From Terrabacter tumescens (GTDB lineage Bacteria; Actinomycetota; Actinomycetes; Actinomycetales; Dermatophilaceae): a stretch of 64,000 nucleotides of DNA. Positions 53,740-61,277 of this stretch are shown one piece after another (within the stretch, counting starts at the first letter, position 1; every line of letters starts with the position of its first letter). Both the position numbers and the translations under genes were made by a program. The stretch spans positions 350,415 through 414,414 of the forward strand of contig NZ_BMNZ01000005.1 in assembly GCF_014646815.1 (NCBI RefSeq). Reading direction: 5' to 3'. The notes beneath the pieces were generated by a model. That model was not told where the DNA came from. It worked only from the letters and a program-made list of their open reading frames with translations, and searched no databases.

Positions 53740-55425
53740 GTGAAGCCGGCGATCATCCTCGTGTCCGAGACGCGCTCCGACGAGCTGCGGGGCGAGTTCG
53801 GGCGCTACGCCCGCGACTACGACCTGCCGACGGCGACGTCGGCCCGCGAGGCCAAGCAGGCGGCGAAGCGCGTCGTCGCCGAGGGCGGCCAGGTCGCGAT
53901 GTTCGTCACCGAGTCGCGGCTGCCCGACGCGGAGGTCTTCGAGGCCTTCCACTGGTGGCGCGCGACCGTGCCCACGGCGCGTCGGGTCATCGCCGCGCAC
54001 GTGTCGACCTTCCGCGAGGACGCCGAGAGCCTGCGGGGCGGCATGGCCAAGGGCAAGTACGACGCCTACCTCCTCGCGCCGCGCGGCGCCCGCGACGAGG
54101 AGTTCCACACGGCCATCTGCGAGCTGCTGTCCGACTGGGGATCGACCGTCGCCGAGCCCGAGGTCGTCGCCGTCGCGATCGTCTCGCCCGTGGAGGACGC
54201 GCTGACGCTGAGCATCCGCGACTACCTCGACCGGATGGGCCTGCCCAACCGCGTCTACCCGCCCGACAGCGACAAGGGCCGGCACGTCCTCGAGCTCCTG
54301 GCGGCCGAGGGCGCCGAGCCGGAGTTCCCGGTCTTCATGGACCTCAACCAGCGCGTCGGCAGCGCCCGGAGCGTGCGCGACGTCGCCTCGGCCATCTACG
54401 GGCGGCCGGCGGACGTCGACGTCGACCGGGTCGTGGACGTCGCCATCGTCGGGGCCGGACCCGCTGGTCTCGCGGCCGCGGTCTACGCCTCGTCCGAGGG
54501 CCTCAGCACCGTCGTGCTCGAGTCGGAAGCCGTCGGCGGACAGGCGGGCACGTCGTCGATGATCCGCAACTACCTCGGCTTCCCGAGAGGCATCAGCGGT
54601 ATGCGTCTGGCCCAGCGCGCGCGCAACCAGGCGATCCGCTTCGGCACCCAGTTCTTCTCCGGCTGGCCGGTCACCGCCCTCGAGCCGGGCGCGGTCGACG
54701 CAGAGGGCAACCGCGAGCCGCACCGGCTGCACACCGACGGCGGCGACCTGCTCGCCCGAGCCGTCGTCGTGTCGGCGGGCGTCAAGTACCGCCGGCTCGA
54801 CGCCCCCGGGATCGAGAAGCTCGTCGGCCTCGGCGTCCACTACGGCAGCGCCATGACGGCCGCCCGCGAGATGGAGGGCTACGACGTCATCGTCGTCGGT
54901 GGGGGCAACTCCGCCGGCCAGGCCGCGATCCACCTCGCCCGCTTCGCGCGGTCGGTGACGATCCTCGTCCGGCGCGAGACCCTCGCGGAGACGATGTCGG
55001 ACTACCTCGTCGGAGAGATCGCCTACAACCCGCGGATCACGGTGCAGGGCTGCTCCGAGGTCATCGAGGGCGGGGCCGGCGACGACGCCCGGCTCGGCTG
55101 GGTCACGGTGCGCAACACGTCCGACGGCACGCAGGAGCGGCGCGAGTGCCGGGGGCTCTTCCTGCTCATCGGCGCGGAGCCGCACTGCGACTGGCTGCCC
55201 GACGAGGTCGTCCGCGACGCGCGCGGCTTCGTCCTGACCGGGCGCGACGTCCCGCTGGAGCTCTGGCGCGGGGGGCTGCCGCCCGAGAGCCTCGAGACGA
55301 CGGTGCCGGGCGTCTTCGCGGCCGGCGACATCCGTGCGGGGTCGATGAAGCGGGTGGCCGCGGCGAGCGGCGAGGGCGCGTCGGTCGTGCCGCTCGTGCA
55401 CGCCTGGCTCGACCCGTCCCGCTGA
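53740..55425 (+). CDS. Fused receiver-like/thioredoxin-reductase-like FAD oxidoreductase
   Basis: The 561-residue protein has an N-terminal CheY-like domain (IILVSETRSDELRGEFGRYARDYDL..., about 1-125), a thioredoxin-fold-like segment (about 140-220) and a thioredoxin-reductase-like flavoprotein module (VDVAIVGAGPAGLAAAVYASSEGLSTVVLE, SMIRNYLGFPRGISG, VIVVGGGNSAGQAAIHLARFARSVTILVRR, GVFAAGDIRAGSMKRVAAASGEGASVV). The redox motif CATCDG of true thioredoxin reductases is replaced by HYGSAMTAA, so a disulfide relay is not expected. GTG 53740 follows a leaderless promoter. Known annotation for such fusions is response-regulator/thioredoxin reductase; the true electron acceptor is unknown. Confidence 0.9.
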   Translation: MKPAIILVSETRSDELRGEFGRYARDYDLPTATSAREAKQAAKRVVAEGGQVAMFVTESRLPDAEVFEAFHWWRATVPTARRVIAAHVSTFREDAESLRGGMAKGKYDAYLLAPRGARDEEFHTAICELLSDWGSTVAEPEVVAVAIVSPVEDALTLSIRDYLDRMGLPNRVYPPDSDKGRHVLELLAAEGAEPEFPVFMDLNQRVGSARSVRDVASAIYGRPADVDVDRVVDVAIVGAGPAGLAAAVYASSEGLSTVVLESEAVGGQAGTSSMIRNYLGFPRGISGMRLAQRARNQAIRFGTQFFSGWPVTALEPGAVDAEGNREPHRLHTDGGDLLARAVVVSAGVKYRRLDAPGIEKLVGLGVHYGSAMTAAREMEGYDVIVVGGGNSAGQAAIHLARFARSVTILVRRETLAETMSDYLVGEIAYNPRITVQGCSEVIEGGAGDDARLGWVTVRNTSDGTQERRECRGLFLLIGAEPHCDWLPDEVVRDARGFVLTGRDVPLELWRGGLPPESLETTVPGVFAAGDIRAGSMKRVAAASGEGASVVPLVHAWLDPSR

Positions 55426-55442
55426 CCTCGCCGCCACCTCCG

Positions 55443-55579
55443 CGTCGGGAACTGGGCACTCGACCCACGCGCCTCCCGTCGAGTGCCCAGAGACTCACGG
55501 CGCGAACCGGGCACTCGGCCCACGCCTCCCGTCGAGTGCCCAGAAACTCACGTCGGGAACTGGGCACTCGACCCAGACC
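55443..55579. repeat. Tandem ~55-bp repeat with CACTCGAC hairpins, 2.5 copies
   Basis: Units begin near 55443, 55501 and 55551. Each contains GGGCACTCG(A/G)C, a short linker and CCCGTCGAGTGCCCAGA, so the first unit forms a perfect hairpin with arms TGGGCACTCGAC/GTCGAGTGCCCA. The third unit is cut short before its second arm. The core is a variant of the GTCGARAGGCCA family. It occupies the gap between the flavoprotein gene and the small secreted protein gene, where it may terminate transcription. Confidence 0.8.
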
Positions 55580-55590
55580 CCGCCACGGGG

Positions 55591-55884
55591 TCAGAGGCGG
55601 ATGAGCTGCCCGTCGCGGAAGGAGTAGCGGTAGGCCGTCGTCGTGGCGGCCGGCAGGTTGGCGGGGTGCGACGCGTGGTGGCGGTGCGGGTGCGGAGCCG
55701 GCTGGGTGGCGGTGCCCACCGGCGTCAGGCCACCCGCGACACCGGCGGCGTGCGCCTGGCCGGCACCGAGCGCGGCCGTGCCGACGAAGGCGACGGCGAC
55801 AGCCGCACCGGCGGCACCGAGGCCACGACGCAACGTGGAGCGGAGGGTCGAGGGGGCGGTGCCGGGGCGCGGTGTCGTGTCCAT
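55591..55884 (-). CDS. Small secreted protein with His-rich linker
   Basis: The 97-residue product has a basic N-terminus, a hydrophobic core and a probable cleavage site (GLGAAGAAVAVAFVGTAALGAGQAHAAG, AHA-A about residue 46), then a mature peptide of about 50 residues with HPHRHHASHP and the tail AYRYSFRDGQLIRL. The His cluster could bind metal. I do not recognise a family. ATG 55884 lacks a strong ribosome site. No gene shares its transcript; 118 bp of empty sequence lie between it and the paiB-like gene. Confidence 0.65.
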   Translation of the reverse strand: MDTTPRPGTAPSTLRSTLRRGLGAAGAAVAVAFVGTAALGAGQAHAAGVAGGLTPVGTATQPAPHPHRHHASHPANLPAATTTAYRYSFRDGQLIRL

Positions 55885-56002
55885 GGCTCCACCGTCGTGC
55901 CGGCTCCTGTGGGGCGTCTGTGCCTGAGGGGTGCGTTGCGCATGCGTCGGGAAGCCCTGCGGCGCAGCGTCTTTCAGCCCGAGCGGCTGGCCGGCGAAGC
56001 GT

Positions 56003-56626
56003 CTAGCCGCGGAGCGCCCGCTCCATCTCGTCCGCGACGAGGTGTGCCACGGCGTCGCCCTCGGCGCGCAGCCCCTCGATCGCGCCCTCGCGGTCGGCGT
56101 CGGACCTGTTCTGGCTCAGCTTGGCCTTGCCCTCGACCGACTCGACGACGACCTCGATGCCGACGATGGCGCGCAGCCTGCCCCGGACGTACTTCGCCGG
56201 CGCATCGCTGACGGCCCAGGGTTGCTCGCGACCGGACTCGTGCCGCTCGGTGAGCCGGGTGACGACATCGAGCACCCAGTCGGGGTCGTCGTGGACCGTG
56301 ACGGCGCCTCGGAGCTGGACCTCGCTGTAGTTCCACGTCGGCACGACGCGTCCGTGCTCGGCCTTGCTGGCGTACCAGGCCGGCGAGACGTAGGTGTCGG
56401 CGCCGGCGACCACGACGAGCCCCGGCGATGCGGGCGCGATCCGCGTCCAGTGGTCGTTGGCGCGCGCGAGGTGCCCGACGACCCGGTCGCCGTCGACGAT
56501 CACGGGCAGCAGCGTCGAGTCGGGACGGCCGTCCGGCCCGACGGTCACGAGGTGCGCTGCGGCGTGGGCGGCGAGGAACGCCGACACGTCGGGGTCGTCC
56601 ATGGCGTTGGCCTTGGGCACGTACAT
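56003..56626 (-). CDS. PaiB-type FMN-binding negative transcriptional regulator
   Basis: The 207-residue protein has the split-barrel flavin-binding fold of PaiB: MYVPKANAMDD, AAHAAAHLVTVGPDGRPDSTLLPVIVDGDRVVGHLARANDHW, PSPGLVVVAGADTYVSPAWYASKAEHGRVVPTWNYSEVQLRG and VEGKAKLSQNRSDADREGAIEGL. The KxSQNR motif is diagnostic. PaiB in Bacillus represses sporulation and degradative genes; the biochemical role in actinobacteria is unclear. ATG 56626 fits the family N-terminus, but GGAGG directly abuts it, so GTG 56620 is the alternative start. A 70-bp palindrome lies 63 bp upstream. Confidence 0.9.
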   Translation of the reverse strand: MYVPKANAMDDPDVSAFLAAHAAAHLVTVGPDGRPDSTLLPVIVDGDRVVGHLARANDHWTRIAPASPGLVVVAGADTYVSPAWYASKAEHGRVVPTWNYSEVQLRGAVTVHDDPDWVLDVVTRLTERHESGREQPWAVSDAPAKYVRGRLRAIVGIEVVVESVEGKAKLSQNRSDADREGAIEGLRAEGDAVAHLVADEMERALRG

Positions 56627-56689
56627 CCTCCGATCGTGCCACGCGCGGATCGCCCCCGGCCGGGCCGTCCCCGCCACCTCCCTGACACG

Positions 56690-56759
56690 GCAACACACCG
56701 AGAACGAGCCAAACCTGACGGTTACAACCGCAGGGGCTGGCGGGTTCTCGGTGTGTTGC
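56690..56759. repeat. 70-bp palindrome with 16-bp perfect arms
   Basis: GCAACACACCGAGAAC (56690-56705) and GTTCTCGGTGTGTTGC (56744-56759) are exact reverse complements. The 38-bp interior itself contains nested pairs: GCC/GGC, CCTG/CAGG-like and CGGTT-ac-AACCG. The whole can fold as one long hairpin. It lies between a small minus-strand gene and the paiB-like gene. The arm shares GCAACACA(C/T)CGA with the hairpin at 22743-22786. Confidence 0.85.
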
Positions 56760-56772
56760 GGAGGGGGCGGGG

Positions 56773-57042
56773 TCAGCTGTGCCGGTGTGGTGCCCGGCGA
56801 GGTGCCGCGGTCCACGGCCGCGGGCTGCCGGCGTGCGGCGCCGACACGGGGTGGTGCGGCGGGACGGCTGCCGGCTCGGCGGCCGGGTCGAGTCGCTCGG
56901 CGAGGCTGCGGAGCAGGAGCGCCGCGCGGACGTGACGGCGGACGCGGCTCGCGTGGCGGTGGGCCGGCTGCGCGTGGTGCGCCGCGGCGACGCGCTCGAC
57001 GATGCGCTCGCGGGCCACCGCCTCCTGGAGTGACAGGCTCAT
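56773..57042 (-). CDS. Small Arg/His-rich protein coupled to the DUF4097 gene
   Basis: The 89-residue product reads MSLSLQEAVARERIVERVAAAHHAQPAHRHASRVRRHVRAALLLRSLAERLDPAAE followed by a Pro/His-rich tail. ATG 57042 overlaps the stop of the DUF4097 gene (ATGA), which supports it as a real, translationally coupled third gene of that operon. It is basic, has no signal peptide or clear membrane segment, and matches no family I know. Confidence 0.65.
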   Translation of the reverse strand: MSLSLQEAVARERIVERVAAAHHAQPAHRHASRVRRHVRAALLLRSLAERLDPAAEPAAVPPHHPVSAPHAGSPRPWTAAPRRAPHRHS

Positions 57043-57908
57043 GCGAGGCTCACCTGCGCCCGCTTGACGCGGATGTCGCCGCTGCCCGAGTGCACCGTGA
57101 GCCGCGCTTGGGCCTCGGCGTCGCCGGGACCCGAGGTGCCCTCGAGGTCGATGTCGACATCGCCGGTCACGGTGTTGAGGTCGAGGTAGGCCGCGACGCC
57201 GTGCGCGACGGCGATGGTGACATCGCCCGTGCCCGTCCGCGCCCGGACGTCGCCCCCGTGGACGCCGGCGAGGCTGACGTCGCCGGTCCCGGTGGTCAGC
57301 TCGAGGTCGCCGGTCGAGGCACCGATCTGCAGGTCTCCCGACCCGGTCTTGGCCTTGACGGCCGCATCCGAGCGGCGCAGCGAGATGTCGCCGCTGCCCG
57401 AGACGAGGTCGAGGCGTCCGCCGCCGGCGCCGACGGTGATGTCGCCGGACCCCGTCTTGGCGTCGAGGTCGCCGCTCGCGGCCTGGAGGGAGATGTCGCC
57501 CGACCCGGACTTGAGCCGGGCGGAGGCCACCTCGTGGAAGACGAGATCGCCCGCTCCGGTGCTGGCGCGCACCTCGCCGAGCAGACCGGCGGCAGTGACG
57601 TCGCCGGCACCGGTCTTGGCGTCGACCGAGCTGCCCGCGGGGAGCTCGATGTCGACGTCGACCGAACCCTTGGTGCCGAGGGAGAAGAAGCTGTCACGCA
57701 GCTTCGGCGCGATGACGGAGACGTCGTTGCCGTGCGCCTCGACCGTGAACTTCTCGGCCATCTCGGCGCCGGACTTGCCGTGCGGGTGGAGGCGGACGGT
57801 CGTGGCCGTGCCGGTGCCGACCGTGAGGATCAGGTCGCCGACGAGGAGCTCGACCTTGAGGTTGATGGGACCCGTCGTGTCGAAGCGGGTCTCGAGGGTG
57901 GTGCCCAT
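57039..57908 (-). CDS. DUF4097 beta-strand-repeat protein
   Basis: The 289-residue protein consists largely of 18-21-residue repeats with the turn T-G-(A/S/T)-G-D-(V/I/L) or S-G-S-G-D-I, at least eight times between about residues 100 and 280, as expected for a right-handed beta-solenoid (DUF4097). No signal peptide or membrane segment is visible, so it appears cytosolic, unlike many adhesin-type members. ATG 57908 lies 102 bp after the RHH gene stop. DUF4097 proteins often sit beside RHH or PspC-like regulators in actinobacteria. Function unknown. Confidence 0.9.
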   Translation of the reverse strand: MGTTLETRFDTTGPINLKVELLVGDLILTVGTGTATTVRLHPHGKSGAEMAEKFTVEAHGNDVSVIAPKLRDSFFSLGTKGSVDVDIELPAGSSVDAKTGAGDVTAAGLLGEVRASTGAGDLVFHEVASARLKSGSGDISLQAASGDLDAKTGSGDITVGAGGGRLDLVSGSGDISLRRSDAAVKAKTGSGDLQIGASTGDLELTTGTGDVSLAGVHGGDVRARTGTGDVTIAVAHGVAAYLDLNTVTGDVDIDLEGTSGPGDAEAQARLTVHSGSGDIRVKRAQVSLA

Positions 57909-58010
57909 GGGAAGTCCCCTTTTGCTCGTGGTGCGCTGGTGGTGGTCGTATGCCGTGTCGTGCTGCGTGCGCGTGGTGGCTCGGTGCGTGGTGGCTCGCT
58001 CGCCCGCTGG

Positions 58011-58571
58011 TCAGCGGACCCAGCCCTGGACCCGCTTGTTGGACGAGCGGTTGCGGCCGGGGGCGCCGGGACCGAACTGCGGTCCGGGCGGCATCGGCGG
58101 GAAGGGCGGCATCGGGCCCGGTCCCGACGCGGTGGCGGCGCGGACCGCGTTGACGATCCACGTGTTGAGCGACTGGCCCCGGCCTGCGGCCAGCTCCTCG
58201 GCGCGGACCTTGAGGGCCTCGGGCAGGCGCAGGGTGATCCGGGAGGTCTCGGCACCCTCGTCGTCGGATGACACCACGGTGGTGTCATCGGTGGCGATGG
58301 CCTGGGTGTCGTCGACGAGCGCGGAAGGCCCGCCCCCGACGACGACGAAGACGGGCTCGCGGCCTTGGAGGCGGACCTCGACGGACGTGCCCTCGAGCTC
58401 GTTCGTGATCTCGGCCGCTGCGTGCGACAGCGCGTCCATCAGGGCGAGGCGGGCGGAAGAGTCGAGCGCGAAGCCGATCCGTTCGGCGGCCTGCTCGGTC
58501 TCCGGACCCATCGCCCTGGCCGCCTGGGCGAGATCCCGACGCAGTGCGTCGACGTACTCGGTGATGTCCAT
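58011..58571 (-). CDS. Ribbon-helix-helix (HicB-like) DNA-binding protein
   Basis: The 186-residue protein has an N-terminal helical region (MDITEYVDALRRDLAQAARAMGPETEQAAERIGFALDSSARLALMDALSHAAAEITNELEG), an acidic linker, and a ribbon-helix-helix domain (SRITLRLPEALKVRAEELAAGRGQSLNTWIVNAVRAA, about 115-150), then a Pro/Gly-rich tail. HicB-like antitoxins and CopG repressors share this domain. No toxin-like partner is adjacent; the downstream gene is DUF4097. ATG 58571 is preferred, with ATG 58577 possible. A perfect palindrome 12-30 bp upstream and another inside the gene suggest autoregulation. Confidence 0.82.
   Translation of the reverse strand: MDITEYVDALRRDLAQAARAMGPETEQAAERIGFALDSSARLALMDALSHAAAEITNELEGTSVEVRLQGREPVFVVVGGGPSALVDDTQAIATDDTTVVSSDDEGAETSRITLRLPEALKVRAEELAAGRGQSLNTWIVNAVRAATASGPGPMPPFPPMPPGPQFGPGAPGRNRSSNKRVQGWVR
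58267..58289. promoter_or_regulatory. Intragenic 23-bp perfect palindrome, second copy of the RHH operator
   Basis: GATGACACCAC, one central G, then GTGGTGTCATC form a perfect inverted repeat inside the RHH gene, where it encodes DDTTVVSSDD. It shares TGACACCA/TGGTGTCA with the upstream palindrome at 58583-58601. Confidence 0.6.
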
Positions 58572-58582
58572 ACGCATCACTA

Positions 58583-58601
58583 TGACACCATCATGGTGTC
58601 A
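58583..58601. promoter_or_regulatory. Palindromic operator upstream of the RHH gene
   Basis: TGACACCATCATGGTGTCA is a 19-bp palindrome (arms of 9 bp around one C). A further half-like copy ACACCATGATG lies at 58607-58617. It sits immediately upstream of the RHH start codon and 76 bp before the divergent MBL gene, so it could regulate both. Confidence 0.7.
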
Positions 58602-58676
58602 CGTCAACACCATGATGACGCGCAATGCGGGCGGGGTACGTTCAGCACACCCCTCGCCCCTCCTGAAAGGTGCCCG

Positions 58677-59993
58677 ATGCGCAGCCTCGGAACCTCCGAC
58701 CGTCCGTCCGTCCGAGCCCTCTCCTCCGCCATCGAGACGGTCTCCTCGCGCACGCGAGCGCGCCAGTTCGTGCGGGTGATGAACCGGATGGGCGCCTCGC
58801 CCGCCGCGATCCTGCCGTTCGTGCGGGACTCGCCGAACTTCAAGGGCCGGCGCTTCGAGGGCGAGGAGCCGTCGCTGCGGCCCCGGGTCAAGGCGCAGAC
58901 GAGCGCCCTGCTCGCAGCCATCCGCGTCAGCGGCCGCGGTCAGCCCGCCGGCACCGTGCCCGTCGTCACCGCCGAGCCGCCGCAGCAGCCCGGGGAGCTC
59001 GCCGTGACCTGGTACGGCCACGCGACGAGCGTGCTCGAGATCGACGGCGCCCGCTTCCTCATCGACCCGGTCTTCAGCGAGCGCGTCTCACCGATCCGCC
59101 ACTCGGGCCCCAAGCGCATGCACCCGGTCCCGGGCGCCATCGCCGACCTCCCGAGCATCGACGCCGTGCTGCTCAGCCACGACCACTACGACCACCTCGA
59201 CCAGCCCTCCATCGTGCGGCTCGAGGAGACCCACCGCCCGCAGTACGTCGTGCCGCTCGGCGTCAACGCGCACCTGCTCTCCTGGGGCGTGCCCGAGACG
59301 CGCATCACGGCCCTCGACTGGCGCGGCGAGACGGAGGTCGCGGGCATCCGCCTGACCTGCACCGAGGCGAGGCACAACTCCGGTCGCGGGCTCGTCGACA
59401 GCCAGACCCTCTGGGCGGGCTGGGCGCTGCACGGCCCCCGGCACACGGCCTACTTCGCCGGCGACTCCGGCACGTCCAAGCGGTTCGCCGCGATCGGCGC
59501 CGACCTCGGCCCGTTCGACGTGACCCTCATGCCGGTCGGGGCCTACGACTCGTTCTGGCCCGACATCCACATGGACCCCGAGCAGGCCCTTGCCGCGCAC
59601 CGCGACGTCAACCGCATCGGCGACGAGGCGCACGCCCTGACCGAGGACGCCGCCGGGATCGCCGACGCCTTCATCGAGGGCGACCAGCGCATTGACACCC
59701 CAGGCGGCACGCACGAGGAGGGCGAGCGCACCGAGACGACCCGCACCGTGCAGACCGCCGCCCGCGAGTCGCTGCTCGTCCCGATCCACTGGGCGACCTT
59801 CAACCTCTCGATGCACTGGTGGGCCGAGCCGGTCCGTCGCATCCGCAAGGCCGCTGTCGAGGCGCACGTGCCCGTCGCCTTCCCCCGAGTCGGGCAGCGC
59901 GTCGACCTCACGACCGGAGACGCCGCCGCGGTCGCGGCCGCCCACTCCGAGCTGTGGTGGGAGGAGTGCGCGGCACCCGAGGACCGCGACTGA
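58677..59993 (+). CDS. UlaG/NAPE-PLD-like MBL-fold hydrolase, copy 1
   Basis: The 438-residue protein has the MBL metal motif LLSHDHYDHLDQPS, the UlaG/NAPE-PLD-like start VTWYGHATSVLEIDGARFLIDPVF, ARHNSGRGLVDSQTLWAGWAL, YFAGDSGTSKRFAAIG, and LLVPIHWATFNLSMHWWAEP. Relatives hydrolyse lactones or phospholipids such as N-acyl phosphatidylethanolamine. Compared with the next gene it carries an extra stretch of about 55 residues (RIGDEAHALTEDAAGIADAF...TVQTAARES) before the LVPIHW motif. ATG 58677 follows AAAGG. The N-terminal 95 residues precede the fold and are helical and basic. Confidence 0.9.
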   Translation: MRSLGTSDRPSVRALSSAIETVSSRTRARQFVRVMNRMGASPAAILPFVRDSPNFKGRRFEGEEPSLRPRVKAQTSALLAAIRVSGRGQPAGTVPVVTAEPPQQPGELAVTWYGHATSVLEIDGARFLIDPVFSERVSPIRHSGPKRMHPVPGAIADLPSIDAVLLSHDHYDHLDQPSIVRLEETHRPQYVVPLGVNAHLLSWGVPETRITALDWRGETEVAGIRLTCTEARHNSGRGLVDSQTLWAGWALHGPRHTAYFAGDSGTSKRFAAIGADLGPFDVTLMPVGAYDSFWPDIHMDPEQALAAHRDVNRIGDEAHALTEDAAGIADAFIEGDQRIDTPGGTHEEGERTETTRTVQTAARESLLVPIHWATFNLSMHWWAEPVRRIRKAAVEAHVPVAFPRVGQRVDLTTGDAAAVAAAHSELWWEECAAPEDRD

Positions 59994-60142
59994 CGACCCC
60001 GGCCACACGGCATACGCCATCGGGCGCGCGCCGGGAGCCCACCGCGGGAACTCGGGCGCTCGCCCCGACGCTGGACGAGAATGACGGCAGCCCGCGCCCG
60101 CGTGGCCGCCGAGCCGTGAGGCACGACAGGCAGGAGAAGCCC

Positions 60143-61240
60143 GTGCAGCTCCCGATCCTCCGCCGGATGGGTGCGTCGACCGCGTCGCAGCGCCAGCGCG
60201 TCACCGGATCGCCGCACTACCGTGACGGCGAGTTCCGTTCCCACGAGCCGACGCACGTCGTGGCAACGTCCGAGGCCGAGGGGCCCGGCAGCATGTTCGC
60301 CACGATGGTCCGCGAGTTCGGGCGCGGCCGCCCCCGAGGCACCGTGCCGCTCGTGACCCCGCGCCACCCGCAGGAGCCCGCCGACCTGGCCGTCACGTGG
60401 TACGGCCACGCGACGAGCGTCGTCGAGCTCGACGGCCGGCGCTTCCTGCTCGACCCGGTCTTCGGCCGGCGCGCGTCGCCGTCCGTCGTCGCCGGGCCCA
60501 AGCGTCTGCACCCCGTGCCCGGCCGCATCGCCGAGATCCCGCACCTCGACGCCGTCGTGATCAGCCACGACCACTACGACCACCTCGACGAGCCGTCGAT
60601 CCGCCAGCTCGAGCGCACCCACCGGCCGCACTACGTCGTGCCCATCGGGGTCGACGCGCACCTGCGCGAGTGGGGCGTGCCGACGGGCCGCATCACGAGC
60701 CTCGACTGGCGCGAGGAGACCGAGGTCGCCGGCATCCGCCTCACCTGCACCGAGGCCCGGCACTTCTCCGGGCGCGGCTTCGTGCGAAACCAGACGCTGT
60801 GGGCGGCGTGGTCGCTGCACGGCCCGCGCCACTCGGTCTTCTTCGGCGGCGACTCCGGGCCGACGCACCGCTACGCCGACATCGGCGCCGACCTCGGGCC
60901 CTTCGACCTGACGATCATCCCGATCGGGGCGTACAGCGTGCACTGGCCCGACATCCACCTCAACCCCGAGGAGGCCATCGAGGCCCACCTCGAGGTCAAC
61001 AAGGGCGAGACCGACTCGGTGATGCTGCCCATCCACTGGGCCACCTTCAACCTCGCCACGCACTGGTGGAGCGAGCCCATCCGCTGGGCGCGCAAGGTCG
61101 CCGCCGAGCGCGGTGTGCGCATGGTCGCCCCGCGCGTCGGCACGCGGATCGAGCTGAGCGACAACGACATCGACGAGGTCGTCGCCGCCCACCAGGACCC
61201 GTGGTGGGAGGCGTGCGCGGCCCCCGAGGACCGCGACTAG
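60143..61240 (+). CDS. UlaG/NAPE-PLD-like MBL-fold hydrolase, copy 2
   Basis: The 365-residue paralogue of the preceding gene shares VTWYGHATSVVELDGRRFLLDPVF, VISHDHYDHLDEPSI, ARHFSGRGFVRNQTLWAAWSL, FFGGDSGPTHRYADIGADLGPFDL and LPIHWATFNLATHWWSEPIRWARK, and the same ending WWE(E/A)CAAPEDRD. It lacks the 55-residue insert of copy 1 and is the more typical length. GTG 60143 follows AGGAG. The tandem arrangement points to gene duplication with divergence of the substrate pocket; the substrate is unknown. Confidence 0.9.
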   Translation: MQLPILRRMGASTASQRQRVTGSPHYRDGEFRSHEPTHVVATSEAEGPGSMFATMVREFGRGRPRGTVPLVTPRHPQEPADLAVTWYGHATSVVELDGRRFLLDPVFGRRASPSVVAGPKRLHPVPGRIAEIPHLDAVVISHDHYDHLDEPSIRQLERTHRPHYVVPIGVDAHLREWGVPTGRITSLDWREETEVAGIRLTCTEARHFSGRGFVRNQTLWAAWSLHGPRHSVFFGGDSGPTHRYADIGADLGPFDLTIIPIGAYSVHWPDIHLNPEEAIEAHLEVNKGETDSVMLPIHWATFNLATHWWSEPIRWARKVAAERGVRMVAPRVGTRIELSDNDIDEVVAAHQDPWWEACAAPEDRD

Positions 61241-61277
61241 TCGTATGCGGTCCGCCGGACGGCCCGGCGGACCGCCA

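Noticed and set aside
55443..55579. Possible CRISPR array
   Set aside because: Units are tandem and nearly identical through their full length, with no unique spacers of constant size and no cas genes nearby.
58011..58571. HicAB toxin-antitoxin pair
   Set aside because: Only an RHH/HicB-like protein is present. No HicA-like small basic double-stranded-RNA-binding-fold protein lies next to it, and the partner is DUF4097.
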